Positions 1 to 11,634 are shown, numbered from the stretch's first letter. The stretch is DNA of 64,000 nt from Climacium dendroides (GCA_950106755.1 OX467088.1:29660401-29724400), one strand, 5' to 3'. Program-made: numbers and translations. The notes: generated from the sequence alone by a model not told the origin.

Positions 1-314
1 GTTACAAAGAAGCTGCCCAATTGTGCTGAAGCTACCTGAACCCCCAAAGTACCAAAGATTCACGGTTTTTAATTCAATTGATCACTTTGTGAAAAATATG
101 ATTCAAATGAGACCAGATTTTATACCACCAGGATAAGCTCAGACACCGCATATGTTGGTCAATAACTAAAGAACGTCCCCGTCCGACCTACTCAATACTG
201 CTCAAAAAACATAAGGCCCACTTAAGCCCTTCGGTTCTTTACGGGTTGACTCTGCCCATCAACAGAATTCTCTCTTCACAGCAAGCATTCCGACTGCAAG
301 AACACACGACTTAC

Positions 315-1544
315 CGCCGTTGGCATCAGCATGCGCATGTGTGATAATCACTGCATCCAGATTTCTTATCCTGCACAACAGTTGATGTGATGTCCACTTT
401 AGTTAAGTACTTTCTGATCATCCCCATACAATACATGATTACCAGCTGGAACTCAACGAAACAATGAACAAATTTGGTGGACTTTCTCTTCACCAAGGTC
501 AAGGTATTGTGGAGAGAATCGCACCCGTAATAGGGAAACCATTGCATTGCGCTGTGATAGAAGAATCTGGCAAATCATCAAATAACATGTTACAACATGT
601 CAAAGAAGACGTACAAAAATCTCAAAGGGAACCGACTTCAAACTGTCAATGGATGGGGACAAAGGAAGGTGGAGTCGTACTTGCCAGCATCAATAAGAAT
701 GTTGAGCAGACGTCCATCAGGAGCCAAATATCGCACCATCAAACTAGTGTTGCGTCGCCTGTTTTTGTTTCCGAGCTGAGCAGCGGCCAGGCACACCTGT
801 GCACACAAACGACATGGAGCCATGAGCCTCCAGCACTCTCATTCTGAAAAAAAAATCCCAATCTTTATCCACATCCTCAAACCTAAACCTAAAGTAAAGA
901 ACAGAATATTTCAGCCTTACATGTATTCAAGAAATCCAATACCTGCGCACCGTCTGCAAATTTCATTATCTGGAATCTCAGCTAAATTTTCATAGCCCTA
1001 CTCCTGATATTGTCCCAGCTCATGAATTTGAAGACTTACAGGACACGACTTCGCCGGATTGGTGAGACAACTAACGCGAGGAATGCCTTCACTTGTGCCC
1101 GTCCCCAAGAAAAGAATCTGCGAAGTGGTGGGCGGGCTTGCAGCTTGGCTCCCCAGCAATCCATCCACGAAAGCACCCGACTGTGCAGCTCTCTATACAA
1201 ACACGACACAGGCTAATTGAACAAAATGGAACAAAATGCAGTAAAATGGAACATCTTTCAATAATCTGAGCAAAGGAGGAAAAAATTTCCAATTCGGCGC
1301 TAAATTCTCGCCACCCATTCAACCAAACTAATCACAACCCATTCCATAAGACGTACTGTAATCCAAATTTCTAGCAACCGAGAACCCTAACCTTGGATGC
1401 AGCATCCGAAACTGCAGCAGCTCCCGCGTCAGCGCGTATGGTCTGCGAGCTCCATGCCCTGGCGGAACACAATTTGGGTTTAGGGTTCGTGCCATGAAAG
1501 CTCGTTGGAGTGGGAAGTATCGACAAAATCTTGAGCACCGCCAT
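315..1544 (-). CDS. Metallo-beta-lactamase-fold hydrolase, plastid-type, 5' part (runs off left edge)
   Basis: First five coding exons on the minus strand: 1392-1544, 1040-1192, 681-796, 525-566 and 315-370. All have GT donors and AG acceptors, and the phases join without a break. Residues 1-51 look like a plastid transit peptide (Ala/Ser/Pro/Lys-rich, few acids). Exon 2 carries LFLGTGTSEGIPRVSCLTNP (about residues 78-97), and the exon 2/3 junction rebuilds a CP-VC pair. Exon 5 carries the metal-binding THAHAD motif (H166, H168, D170). From memory this matches the plant MBL-fold family of Arabidopsis At1g30300, whose substrate is not established as far as I know. Later exons lie left of position 1. 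The exon 2 acceptor could instead be at 1180. An upstream in-frame ATG at 1625 would add 27 residues; I preferred 1544 because it gives a cleaner transit peptide. Confidence 0.85.
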
Positions 1545-2304
1545 AGCTGGGCTGCTGCTGCTGCTTTCGCTGTTTCCCCTGGTGACGATGCGAATTCCAA
1601 ATCCTCGCAACCGAACAACATGCATTCGCAATTTGCAAGCTCCCTGTCTCTTATGCCTTGCTACAAGACCGGAAAGTGTATATTCTCGTTAGATGCTCTG
1701 GAAATTTTGTATACTTCTGTGAACAAAATTGTGTGTTAAATCAACAGGGTTGGCCGTATCTCGGGCCAGCCGATCCTGTACTTGCATGACAGCAAGGTCT
1801 GGACGATGGTGATGGAGAGGCTCAGTATCTACGCAGTGCATAGATCTCGCAGCGCATATTTGCGCATTTGATAAGACCAGAGTTGCCAGGTTAGGTTAAT
1901 CATGTGAGAAAACGTTGTAATGCTGGTGACATTTGGTGTTTTAAGGAAATTGGAATGTGTGGTTATGTAAGACAGTTGTCTTCGCCTTCCGTTTCAGAGT
2001 CAAAGATCAAAAGTATATTACATTTAATGTGGATCTTGAACATCGTGAGGAGGTCCCGGCGTCATTAGACACTCGGCACTGATTGCAACAATTGGGACTA
2101 TCATTGAATGAGGGGCGCGAATGAGGGCACGCCTTTTGAAAGTGAGTTTGTTTGAAGGACTAAAATAGCTAGCGTCACCGTAAAGGATCATAGTATGGTG
2201 ATCTTGCCAGTTGTTTGCATTCTTCAAGTAAAACAAATGTGACAAAGTACAATGCTTTCTAATCGCTAAACCTGAGTCTAATGAGCGAAAGGCGTGACGA
2301 GAGA
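1545..2304. other. Intergenic: hydrolase promoter and carrier 3' flank
   Basis: No coding exon is visible. The part next to 1544 should hold the 5' UTR and promoter of the leftward hydrolase gene, and the part next to 2305 the 3' UTR of the carrier. A telobox-like TTTAGGGTT lies at about 1479-1487, inside hydrolase exon/intron sequence rather than here. Open frames on the plus strand across 1494-1739 are antisense shadows of the transit-peptide exon. Confidence 0.5.
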
Positions 2305-5300
2305 TCACACGTGAAGGACACGAGCGGTCAATTCCCAGGCAACAATTGCTGCAGCATTGGCTGGAAAAGCCCGAGTCAGAGTCGGACCTATTCCTGTATA
2401 CAAACCTCGGATGCCAGCCTGCTTGTAAATCTGCATAGCGCAATCAAAAGGAACTTAGAATTACTGGATGCGCATGACAGAGAGAGTATGCGAAAAAAAA
2501 ACAGAGAATGGTTAAGAAAACAGTTGCAAGTTTGCAACGTACCAGTTGCAGGTGGTACAGAGGATTCCGACTGGTGTTCAAATTCCTAGCTGTTTGTATT
2601 CTTGTCTTTGCGACATCAAATGGTAAGACTCCTGACCAAAACTGTAGAGCAATCCAACAACTGCTTGTGAGATTACAGTCATATTTTCTGAAACACTTAG
2701 CGAGAAAAACAGGCAGAAAAGAGGACAAAAGGAGAGATCGTACATAATAGCAAATCAGTCAAGGAAGAAGCGTTGTTTTATGATCATCACCTGTAGTGAC
2801 TTTATACAGATTAAGAGTAGAATTTATCGAGCTTTGAGAGATTAAGCTATGATCCATGTGCACTCACCGCAACACCTGCTAATCCACCAGTGATGATGCC
2901 AATTCCTGTCTCCAATAATGTGTTGGCCACCATTGACTGAGAGGAGGCAGCCTCATCTGTTTGCGATGTTTTCGCACGATTTGGATCAAGGCCAAAGGAT
3001 GTGAACAAGTGGTAACGTGTGGTCTCGTAGGTGGTAAAAAACAGCATATTGCCACACGTCTCCCGCATCACTGTGGCTGTTCCTCCCCGAAACAGTCCAT
3101 TGATCTGATAAAAAATGAATCCGTAATCAGAAGGTAATAATGTCACAGAAGTTCATCTACGAAAAACTTCCAGGACAACATGGATACAGGTAATTGGAGC
3201 AAGAAGCACTGAAGTTTAGGAACGCACTCCTTCATTTTTCAGGATTTTACGAACGCAATCTAGCGGTCCAGCATAGTGAGTTTGCCCGACTGCTTGCACC
3301 ATGTCTTTCGCCTGTACTTGAAGTCGACACTGTACATACCACACCCTCAGCATTACTAATCATAGCACCAAAACAATGAGGAAATGTCACAGAAATTATG
3401 ACACATAACATTATAGAGTAGTTTACAGTTTACACCCTATCCACTAAAGCACGAAAAGAATCGGAAGAACAAAATATTGAAGAACTCACCTACCTTTGAA
3501 ACAATATATTCCACTGCCAGGCATGACATCACTGTCAGATGCGCCCCCACGCAAACATGCCGACTAAGGACTAGTTGAAAGGATAAGAAAAGATCTAACA
3601 TGAGCCACACATGCCCTTTGCCAACATAACATGAGTTCAAGATTGTTCACAACAGGAATCCAGATACTATTTCTTAGCTCAATATTCATCGATTTCAAGG
3701 GTGTTCAGGCAGCTCCCCAAGAATGTTATGACGAGAAACGTGCGCAAGCATTATACTACAAGGCGAAGTGCAAATCAGGGAGAGGTTCACCTTGACCAGT
3801 TCGGTGGGGCATAAAATGATACCCACACCAGCTCCAGCGAGACCTGCTGCAGGAAGAACGACGTGCAGTGGAGGCTTCCCGTTCAGTAGTTCATCGCCCT
3901 TTCAGCAAACATAAACAATGCCATCCATGCCACCGCATCATCAGGCCTGCGTTCCAAGCCGCACATATTATCTCAAGCTACTACGAGTGTCTGCTGCACA
4001 TGGCCTCATCTATGAGCAAACTTTGTTACTGACTTCATACGATGCAACTACACGGGCTTTGCGTAAAGCATTCTCAACTCTTTAAGGAAGAAGAGATTCA
4101 TAATTGGCCTCATATTTTTGTAGCAGTATCGAAGAGTTTATATAGGGATTTCAATTGTTCAAATATTTTTGAAACCAAAACATGCAATGTTTTCAATCAA
4201 TCAAATGACACAAATTTCCCCATTTAAAATACAGTTTCCACAATATGATCAACAAAAATGGTCATTTATAACTACGCAATTTCGTCCTTCAAGGGTTAAG
4301 CATTCAAATTCACTAGTAGAGAACCCACTCCAAGAGATATGCTAGGGAACTAGTTGCGTTACAAAACGCAGGAGTTATGTTAGAAATTTTCTGACTTAAA
4401 TGCTGTTACAATTGGCAGGGTTTAATGAAGCTAGGTTTTCGAGTAAAACTCTCGGGGGTATTCTACTAGTGATCCCTCATGCTAGCAACCTTGCATCATC
4501 TTCTCATACAGAAACATCCATCAACTCTCCAAATCATTGTTAGAACTATACTGAATCGCTCTTTGTACCTGCAAGCTAGCTTTGATTTGTGAGTAAGCTC
4601 CAAATAGAACCGAACTTTCCAGAGAAACACCCACAAACGATGATGTAGCTCCTCTGTAGAGTCCCTTGGGCTGGTGACAAAAGTACACACATCAGCCCTA
4701 GATCTTCAGTCTGCTATGTCAGAGTACAAGCTAATAGACCACCATTCACTCAACGCTACTGAACCCGAATCCTTCCAAATCAAGCATCACACAAACAGTT
4801 GCAAGAGAAACTTAATGAAACAGAAAACTGTATAAATAATTCTAAAACCCTAAACCACATCCCATCACACTACTAGTAGTAGAAGTAACAAAAAGAAACA
4901 AACGCAAAATGCGTACCCCTTCGGTCTTCAGAATGTGAGAAGTGCACTGCATCGCATTCCGATACCTCTGGCTGTGAGCATCTGTATTCTGCGTTTGTAG
5001 CTTCACCTGAAATACCAATTGCTGCCTTGTCAGATGCAAAACCAACTAATAACTACAAAGATTCAATGCACAAGCAGCACAACGGGTCACAAATAGATTG
5101 AAACAATCATCAACCAGTGGTAAACAAAAGTTTCCACAAGAACCAGGTGCTATTCTAATACATTGTCCAGGGCTCGATCAATGTTGGTATGGTACTAAAG
5201 GCAAATCTCTCAAACTTCTCAGCCTTGTGCTTACCTTTATGGTATCAAAGGGATGCCCAATAAAAACGGTAGCGACACCGGCCGCGAGGCCGGCGATGTA

Positions 5301-5318
5301 GTCTTTGGTAGCGTCCAT
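2305..5318 (-). CDS. BAC1: Mitochondrial basic amino-acid carrier (Arg/Orn type), SLC25 family
   Basis: Eight exons on the minus strand: 5235-5318, 4917-5006, 4569-4670, 3791-3898, 3228-3329, 2868-3104, 2543-2641, 2305-2430. Every intron is phase 0 with GT-AG ends; the product is 315 aa, typical for the family. The three carrier signatures are visible: HPFDTIK (22-28), CPTELVK (122-128) and LPFDVAK (247-253), each opening a two-helix repeat. The C-terminus has AFPANAAAIVAWE, and GLYRGATSS near residue 61 is also shared with Arabidopsis BAC1 (At2g33820) as I remember it. BAC1 exchanges arginine, ornithine and lysine across the inner mitochondrial membrane in arginine breakdown. The third repeat is preceded by a Ser/Thr/Gln-rich loop (about 205-225). 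The closest alternative is a BOU-type carnitine/glutamate carrier, which fits the signatures less well. Confidence 0.93.
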
Positions 5319-6350
5319 AATCCTAGAATCTGTCGATTCAACTGGCATAAGTAAGCTTCAATCCCAAAACTCTCGTAATCCTCAAAACATTAAAGGAATT
5401 CAGAACGCCGCAAGCAAGAAAGCACGATCTCAAAAGAAGTAATGCTCACAATTTCGTACCCTCACGTGCTCCCCTTAGTATCTCGACTTCCCCCTCGCAC
5501 GCCCCATCTTGAACCACTCCCTCTCCTCAATTTAATTCGTCACCTGCAACCAATCCCCAAGCCAAAACCCAACACACCCATTAGAACTAAAATTCCTCCA
5601 ATCACGCAACACTCACCATGAAACGAAATTCAATCCTGCCTACAAGCTAGCCCTCTCTCTCGACTAGACACCCACTGTACAAAACCACAAAATCCTCCAT
5701 CACCGCATCAATGCCATTCGCGAACGTGGATCAATCACCAACAAGACTAAAAAAACATCAACAGAGACTCACACCAGAATTGGTGCACAAAGAAACACTC
5801 ACTTCGCAAAGGAGATGTGAGCTTCCTAAAGAAGAACCCGTAGCGAGCACCCCCAAGTCGCATTCTCCTCCAAAGCGGCGAAGAAAAGATCCTCTGGTGT
5901 ACAATAAGTACAACACTTCGAAAGGTTTGTAATCTATTTTCGGCGGAACTCATCAATATCATACTCCGTCGCCCCATTTTTTAAATCTCCAAATCTCATC
6001 CATCCGTGCACAGCCTCATTCACACAAGAGATTCCTGATGAGTCAGAGCCATGTGCGTGCAGGTGAAGGGCTCCGTTGTCCTGATCGCAATTGTTCAACA
6101 ATAGAAGGTAGTCACACCTTCTTCATCTGGAGAAAAGATCCTCTGGTATACAATTCCACTTGGAGAATGGAGCTCCTGGTCAGGGTTGGGAGGAGCTAAT
6201 GGGAAGCTAATGGGAAGCTAAGAAGGTGTGACACCCTTGAAAGATGTGTCTAGAGTGAAGAATGGAATTATAGAGAATTGGTTTATGTGCTCGTAAAAAA
6301 AGGGGTATATTTTTTGGAGTACAAATCGGAAGGTGAAAGGTGAATCATAA
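5319..6350. other. Carrier promoter region and flank
   Basis: GC-richer DNA to about 6050 should contain the carrier 5' UTR and promoter. A 73-codon plus-strand ORF at 5711-5932, ending in a PPKRRRKDP stretch, has no support as a gene. A 22-base segment (GAAAAGATCCTCTGGTRTACAA) occurs at about 5882-5904 and again at about 6131-6153. GGGAAGCTAAT is repeated at about 6200-6222. I see no RNA gene. Confidence 0.4.
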
Positions 6351-6447
6351 AGGAATATTTATAACATGTTATACCTTATGCATGTCCAATCTTCACCTCC
6401 AAAGGTGAAGATTGGATATGTGCAAGATATAACGAGTTAAAAATATT
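6351..6447. repeat. Long imperfect hairpin (fold-back)
   Basis: Two arms of about 48 bases face each other. The inner 13 bp are perfect (CCAATCTTCACCT at 6386-6398 against AGGTGAAGATTGG at 6403-6415) with a 4-base loop. The pairing extends outward imperfectly to GGAATATTTATAAC on the left and GTTAAAAATATTCC on the right. It may be a MITE remnant or a small-RNA precursor; no gene overlaps it. Confidence 0.75.
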
Positions 6448-6526
6448 CCCTTGCAAAGGAACCTAAACCCAATGGGGAGCCACCACCTTCTCATTTTCCA
6501 TTTTCAAAGTACCTCTAATGAACCAA

Positions 6527-6847
6527 GGGGGAGATTTGGCAACTAAGAACTAAAACTGAATTTTAGAAAGTCGCTGCTTCTTGAAATCTTTTCCAGTAAA
6601 TTTTCCTTGAAAGACAAGTGGAATTGACATCTAATTGACAAGTCGTTTCATGTTTTTTGGAGCTTTGTAGAATTACTTATGAAATTTTGAAGTTGGAATG
6701 GCAGAGGGCTCTAAAATTGCCCACCTCCTCAAATGTACATTGTTTGTATATTGTTGAAGGCTAAGAAGAAGAAACATGTACAAATAGTGTACATTTGAAG
6801 AAGTGGGCAATTTTAGAGCTTGTATGTTTTTAGAACCTCCTACCTTA
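6527..6847 (+). mobile_element. MITE family A, copy 1
   Basis: One of five related copies of about 300-330 bp (also 13300, 24414, 48467 and 51209). The right end reads AGAACCTCCTACCTTAA, matching the inverted left end TAAGGTAGGAGGTCC seen in other copies. This copy contains an internal hairpin (AAATGTACA... against ...TGTACATTT) flanked by GGGCAATTTTAGAGC-type sequence. There is no coding capacity, so it is non-autonomous. The left end is degenerate. Confidence 0.75.
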
Positions 6848-7907
6848 ATAACTAAAAATATTATATCAACCAAGTGAAATCAGTAAAATAATTACTATCT
6901 TAATTTCAATGTTTCAAGTCTTAGAACCGAACAAAAAACTAGGAGTATTGGAAATGAATTGTTTTTGAAAAGTAAATTATAAATTTTCATCCTTTCTCCA
7001 TCATGAACAAGCAAGTATTAACTTCTCCAAACAAGCTTCTGTCAATTTCTAGTGAAATATGTAGTTTGAAGGTATAGTTAGCATTACATTCAATGCAATT
7101 ACAAACATTCAACATCTATCTCACATTGCTTCTATTAAACCATTCATTGTGAGTGTTCACATGTGGAAAGACAAATTCTTTGTACAAGTGAGTGATTGGA
7201 GGTAAAACAACCCATATGGAATATGTAAATTAGGATTAGTAGGAGCTCAACCACTCATAGTTAAGGCAAAAATAGGAATCATGTTCAAAGTAGAATTTTA
7301 GATCTTGGTTAGATATAGTAGAATAATTTTTTTCAAAGAACTATAAAGTAGGTTAATGAGGAAAATCAACCTAACTTTCATCTCCAAAAACCCATTTGAG
7401 ATTTCATGATTCTAGTCAAAAGTTATGGATAAAGTTTAGAGAGAGGTTGGAAGGGGCATTTTCTCAGACATTTTCAAACATCCTCTCTCACTTTTGACCA
7501 CAACTTTTGAGGGAGGACCAAAATCACAAATAGGTTTTTGTAGATGAAACTTAGTTTGATTTATCAACTTTTCTACTGCAAAGGTTCTAGAAAAAAGCTA
7601 TTCTACTATCCCCAAATGAGGTCTAAAGTTTTGCTTTAAACACAATTCCTGTGTTTTTGACAATGAGCGGTTAAGCTCTCATCTTCAAATTATAGTGTCC
7701 TTTGAAGATTCATGACAGAATGGATTTCATTTTAAAAACAACCTCTCTACTCTTCATTCTTACTAAATGTCAATGACCTTGTGAAAAGAACCGAAGTGCT
7801 GAGGTTTAGGAAGCTCAGAGGGTTTGTTGGCTGCTTCTTTGTGGCGATGGTGTGCAGTCGGAAGTCGATTTAGTTGCATTAAGGACTTGAGGAGCTCGTC
7901 GTCAGTC
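6848..7907. other. Intergenic, AT-rich, upstream of TatB
   Basis: Noncoding as far as I can see. The last 200 bases become GC-richer and should contain the TatB promoter and 5' UTR. A 60-codon minus-strand ORF (7763-7945) overlaps the TatB start and is probably chance. Confidence 0.4.
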
Positions 7908-8788
7908 ATGGTGTTTGGCTTCACATGGGGCGAAGTGGCGCTCATTCTCGGCGCAAGTGCGGCGCTCTTCGGTGGGTTTCCATTCCTTTTTTTTTCTCGT
8001 TTTTCGTTCCGTTATTGCATTCGGGGTTCCAATTCACAAATGCGCATTTTGGAGGCTTTCTTGGTGATGTTTGGACGGCAATTGGGCTCATGCAGGGCCG
8101 AAGGATATTGTGATCATCGGAAGAGCGGCAGGAAGGTTGACAGGGAAAGCGGTGGGCTTCATTCAAAGCGCACGCGGCCACATCGCTCCTATTATGCAGC
8201 GATCCGAGATCAATACAGTGCGTGCTTCTCCTCCTTGTCCCTGATCATGTTTTTTCTCCTTGGTACGCTATTAAAGCCCTTTGGATTGGAAGGCTTCAGT
8301 GTCGAAATCAAAGCAGAATAGGGCAAGGGTTTGGTGTATTTAGAGTTTCATGGAAATCCTATCGAAGCACACTGGATTGAGGTGCTTGAGTGTGGAAATG
8401 AGAAGCAGAACAGGGCAAGCGTTAATGGTTATTTGGGTTTAGGGTTTAGGGTCTTGACGGAAATCCTATGGAAACACATTGAATTGGCGTTCTTGAGTGC
8501 CAAAATCGAAGCGGATCAGGCCATCGCCTGTAGGGCTCAGTACAATTAGGGTTTCATGGAGAATCTCTTAAACTTTCCCCCTTCTCTGAGGATATTTATT
8601 TGAACAACACTGAATTTGATAAACTTGCAGGTGACTTTTGAACGTGGACGTTAACTGTAACTTCTTGTCAAGCAATTTTTGCACGATAACGAATATCAAG
8701 GATATAAGAGAAGGGGTTGGACTACTTAGATTTGACTCTTGTGCAAGAATGGATGAAGTATTGAAGATTGTGTAGGTGGAATGGGATG

Positions 8789-8876
<88 letters not shown>

Positions 8877-11355
8877 GGAAGAAAGAGGACGTGGCTTTTG
8901 TGTGGTTTTAATGCTATTTTTCGATCTTTTGGTTTTCTGTGGGGTTTCTCCACATCATGGAGGGTCTGAGTGGGAAGAAGCTTGTTACAGGTTCATAAGG
9001 AGTTGCGTGAGACAATGGCACAGCTGGAAGCTATTCGCCATGAGATGAGGACCGGCATCTCTATAATGAATCCGGGTCCCCTGACGAGTCATGTATTGGA
9101 GAATGTTGTTCCTACTCCTTCGAATCCTGCACAATCATCAGAGAATGGTAAGCTGAAGTTGTTTACGGTTTTATATGTTTTGAGGGCTCTGAAACCTTCA
9201 GAAGAGGTTGGGTCTGACTTTGTAACGAGGTTTCTACTTTAATGGTGACATTTCAAAACTAGCGGAGTCTTTCGAGGTCTAGGCTACTTTAGACCTTGAA
9301 CCAACATCATGTGCAACTGGGGATGAGGATGAGATAAGAAGCTTAGAATAATCCATTACTAGATAAGTAAGGGATGTACTTAAGGTAACAAGTGTCCAAT
9401 GAACCTCAGAAGAGGCTGCTTGAAACCTTGTTAAGGTAGTCTGCTCTAAAAGCGGCCTCTTCAAATCGCCCCTATATTTAGGTCTGAATGGATAGTCCTT
9501 AAATGGAAACCTTCTAAAAAGGTTTTCAGCCGGTAAATGGTCGCTTTAAGGCCATACTACCTTATCTCAAGAATAATACATACGAGCCTTGTAAGTGTCA
9601 CCTCTTCATTCTCACTCTTATTTGGACGATTGGAAATTTAGCATTGAGCAAAGCTGAGATTTAACAAATAAGAATGATTTTTGCACTAATTAATGTGTAG
9701 GGCTTCAAGCTTGTGGCAACCTAAAGTGGCCCCAGTTTTGTGTTGGGATCGATGTTGCAGGAACTGAAAACCCACCCGATTTGAACCAACGTACACCGGT
9801 GAGTCATGCCATTTCTGGCGTGTCCAGTCATGTACCTCCAACGCAGGTTAGTCGTTTTCTGCGACCACATGTCTTCTTATACGTGAAATGAGGTTTTACT
9901 TCTCTGTTGGTGTGCTTTTGGAAGAATAGTACATTAGATCTAGAAGGAAGATAGATTGCATGTCGTTGATTTTACAACGTTTTGGAAATCACTGCAATTC
10001 AAGCTCTTATCGCGTGAGCTCTGTTTACAGATTTTCATGCAGATGCAAACCTTGCAAGCTGCCTCCAAACAAGATAAGCCACCAGGAGCTACGAGCGCTG
10101 GTGCTTCAACAGCGTCAGCTTTTGCTGCTCGGGTTGGAGGGCAAGTTGGTCTTGCTTCCGCCATTCCAGGGTCGCAAGAATCCAAGCTCTCAAATAGGCA
10201 AGTTGGAATAACTCCAGGTCAAGAGCTTGTGGTGCTGCCTATCTCTGCAGTCGAGGCAGGACTTCTGCCTTCCAATCAAGGTATTTTGCAAATTCTCTAA
10301 ATCGTAAACCCGAGCAACATCAAAATATGCAAGAAACTAAGCTGCCGTGTACCAAACTGTACATCATTGTGCAATGGTACCTGGCAATCATGTTACAATG
10401 TTACTGACACCTTGTTGTGCCGTTTAAAAGAATTTTGCTCAATATAGATTCTATTGGCTTTTTTTTTGTCTTGCATAATTAACACTCTATTCCTACACAA
10501 TCCTAATCAAGTACACCAAATTTCAGTTTCAAGAAATAAAACTCCAAATTGTGGTGAATTTTTTCATTTAATATTCATAATTTTACTTGATAATTGATTG
10601 AAAAACATTGGTGATGAATTTTTGATTACATAGAGATGTAGGAAGCATTCATACCCACATCTTTCATGTTAGAAGAAAGATCATTAAGGAACAAAAATAT
10701 GACCTATGAAGAATTCAATGTGAAATGTTGTATGATCAAACTTTGTAAAATGGATATCTCTAGATTTTAACTAGATTTTGGCAAATTAATTGTACAAGTA
10801 GAACCTCTTGGAGTGCATAATTGTCACTTATGGAAGTAGTAGGTGGGTCTAATTTTTGAAAAGTAGTGTAGTTAGAGTTGACATTTGTTAGGTGGCCATT
10901 ATTACACCTCTTTAAATGCATGAACCTCTCTTAGTGCATAGTTTCAATACCATGCACTAAGACAAGTTCTACTTGTATTGTCATGCTCAAAGGTATAAAA
11001 TTAGTCATAGTGTAAAGATCAAATAGCAAAACCAAATTACAATTATTTTCTATATTGTGCAAGATTATTGGAATGACACAATAAGATGTCCATACCAAGG
11101 TTGCTAGGTATTGTCTTCTAAGGTGCTAGCCCAACAATAGTTAGCATGACTTCCTTTGGTGATGACGCACTTTTTTTTTGTCATCTTGCTCATGTCTTTG
11201 ACTCATTCATATGTTGTGAGAAGCTCCTCCTGATCTTTGGAATCTTGTTGAATGTAGAGCCCATTGCAGGTGGTGCTGATATTGTGTTCGCATCAATCAT
11301 AGAGAGGAAAGTCGCTTTCCAATCCAAAAAGTTTCTCGAGGAGAGAGAAACCTAA
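7908..11355 (+). CDS. TATB: Mitochondrial Tat translocase subunit TatB (nuclear-encoded)
   Basis: Six exons: 7908-7971, 8096-8217, 8991-9147, 9761-9798, 10043-10280, 11270-11355. All have GT-AG ends and matching phases, giving 234 aa. The N-terminus is one hydrophobic helix (about 3-21), the GP hinge (G22-P23), then an amphipathic stretch with KDIVIIGRAAGRLTG, the TatA/B layout. The segment VHKELRETMAQLEAIRHEMR (63-82) and the end GADIVFASIIERK (208-220) match Arabidopsis mitochondrial TatB (At5g43680) as I recall it. TatB works with mitochondrially encoded TatC to move folded proteins. The product starts directly at the membrane helix with no cleavable presequence, since the frame upstream of 7908 has no ATG. 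The exon 4 donor could instead be after the CAG at about 9849. Introns 2 and 5 hold repeats. Confidence 0.9.
8273..8510 (+). repeat. Degenerate ~100-bp tandem repeat in TatB intron 2, with telobox
   Basis: About two and a half units share AGCAGAAYAGGGCAAG, GGAAATCCTATSRAARCACA and a TTGAGTG-type end, with starts near 8273, 8305 and 8394. The second full unit includes GGGTTTAGGGTTTAGGG (8435-8451), two plant telomere-type repeats. It is intronic and unlikely to be coding. Confidence 0.6.
8789..8876 (+). repeat. (AAT)n microsatellite in TatB intron 2
   Basis: An uninterrupted run of AAT triplets about 88 bases long, about 29 units. In frame it would read as poly-Asn (plus) or poly-Tyr (minus), but it lies between exons 2 and 3 of TatB. 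An uninterrupted run of this length is expected to be length-polymorphic. Confidence 0.97.
10793..10978 (+). mobile_element. MITE family B, copy 1 (TatB intron 5)
   Basis: About 186 bp with inverted ends TACAAGTAGAACCTC and GTTCTACTTGTA. Internal text (AAATGCATGAACCTCTCTTAGTGCAT) recurs inverted in the copy at 11440. It lies inside TatB intron 5 and is noncoding. Confidence 0.65.
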
Positions 11356-11439
11356 CTATTCAAAGATTGCTCAATTGTGCAACATTTGTTATCCATGAAT
11401 TTGATTCAAGTAAGAAAAAAATTAAGTCCCATCCACTTA

Positions 11440-11634
11440 TACAAATAGAACCTCTCTTAGTACATGGTGCCAAGACTATGAGAGAGGTTTATGCATTTAG
11501 AGAGGCCATGAATATTGTAAACATTTAATTCAGCTTTCCATCTTGAATCTTGTGTAAACCCACCTACTATTTGCAAACTCTTTTATTGCAGATATGCAAT
11601 ACTAGAGGATGTATTAATAGAGGTTTTACTTGTG
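11440..11634 (-). mobile_element. MITE family B, copy 2 (3' of TatB)
   Basis: About 195 bp with ends TACAAATAGAACCTCT and GAGGTTTTACTTGTG. Compared with copy 1 it is in the opposite orientation (internal TATGCATTTAGAGAGG). It starts 85 bases after the TatB stop codon and so may fall in the 3' UTR. Confidence 0.6.

Noticed and set aside
464..847. 127-codon plus-strand ORF
   Set aside because: Antisense shadow of hydrolase exons 3 and 4, which are supported by motifs and splice phase.
5711..5932. 73-codon ORF with PPKRRRKDP
   Set aside because: Lies in the likely carrier promoter, is short, and has no family match; the basic run alone is not evidence.
7824..7907. N-terminal extension of TatB resembling a mitochondrial presequence
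   Set aside because: The frame is open but has no ATG upstream of 7908, so it is not translated unless an unseen 5' exon supplies a start.
7763..7945. 60-codon minus-strand ORF starting with ATG across the TatB start
   Set aside because: Antisense to TatB exon 1 and its 5' UTR, matches no family I know, and is short enough for chance.
8435..8451. Chromosome end or telomere array
   Set aside because: Only two TTTAGGG units within an intron.
8776..9048. Poly-Asn protein
   Set aside because: It is the AAT microsatellite of TatB intron 2 read through.
9956..10300. TatB ending at the stop at 10300
   Set aside because: A GT donor at 10281 joins in phase to 11270-11355, which encodes the expected C-terminus; the 10300 end would need intron retention.
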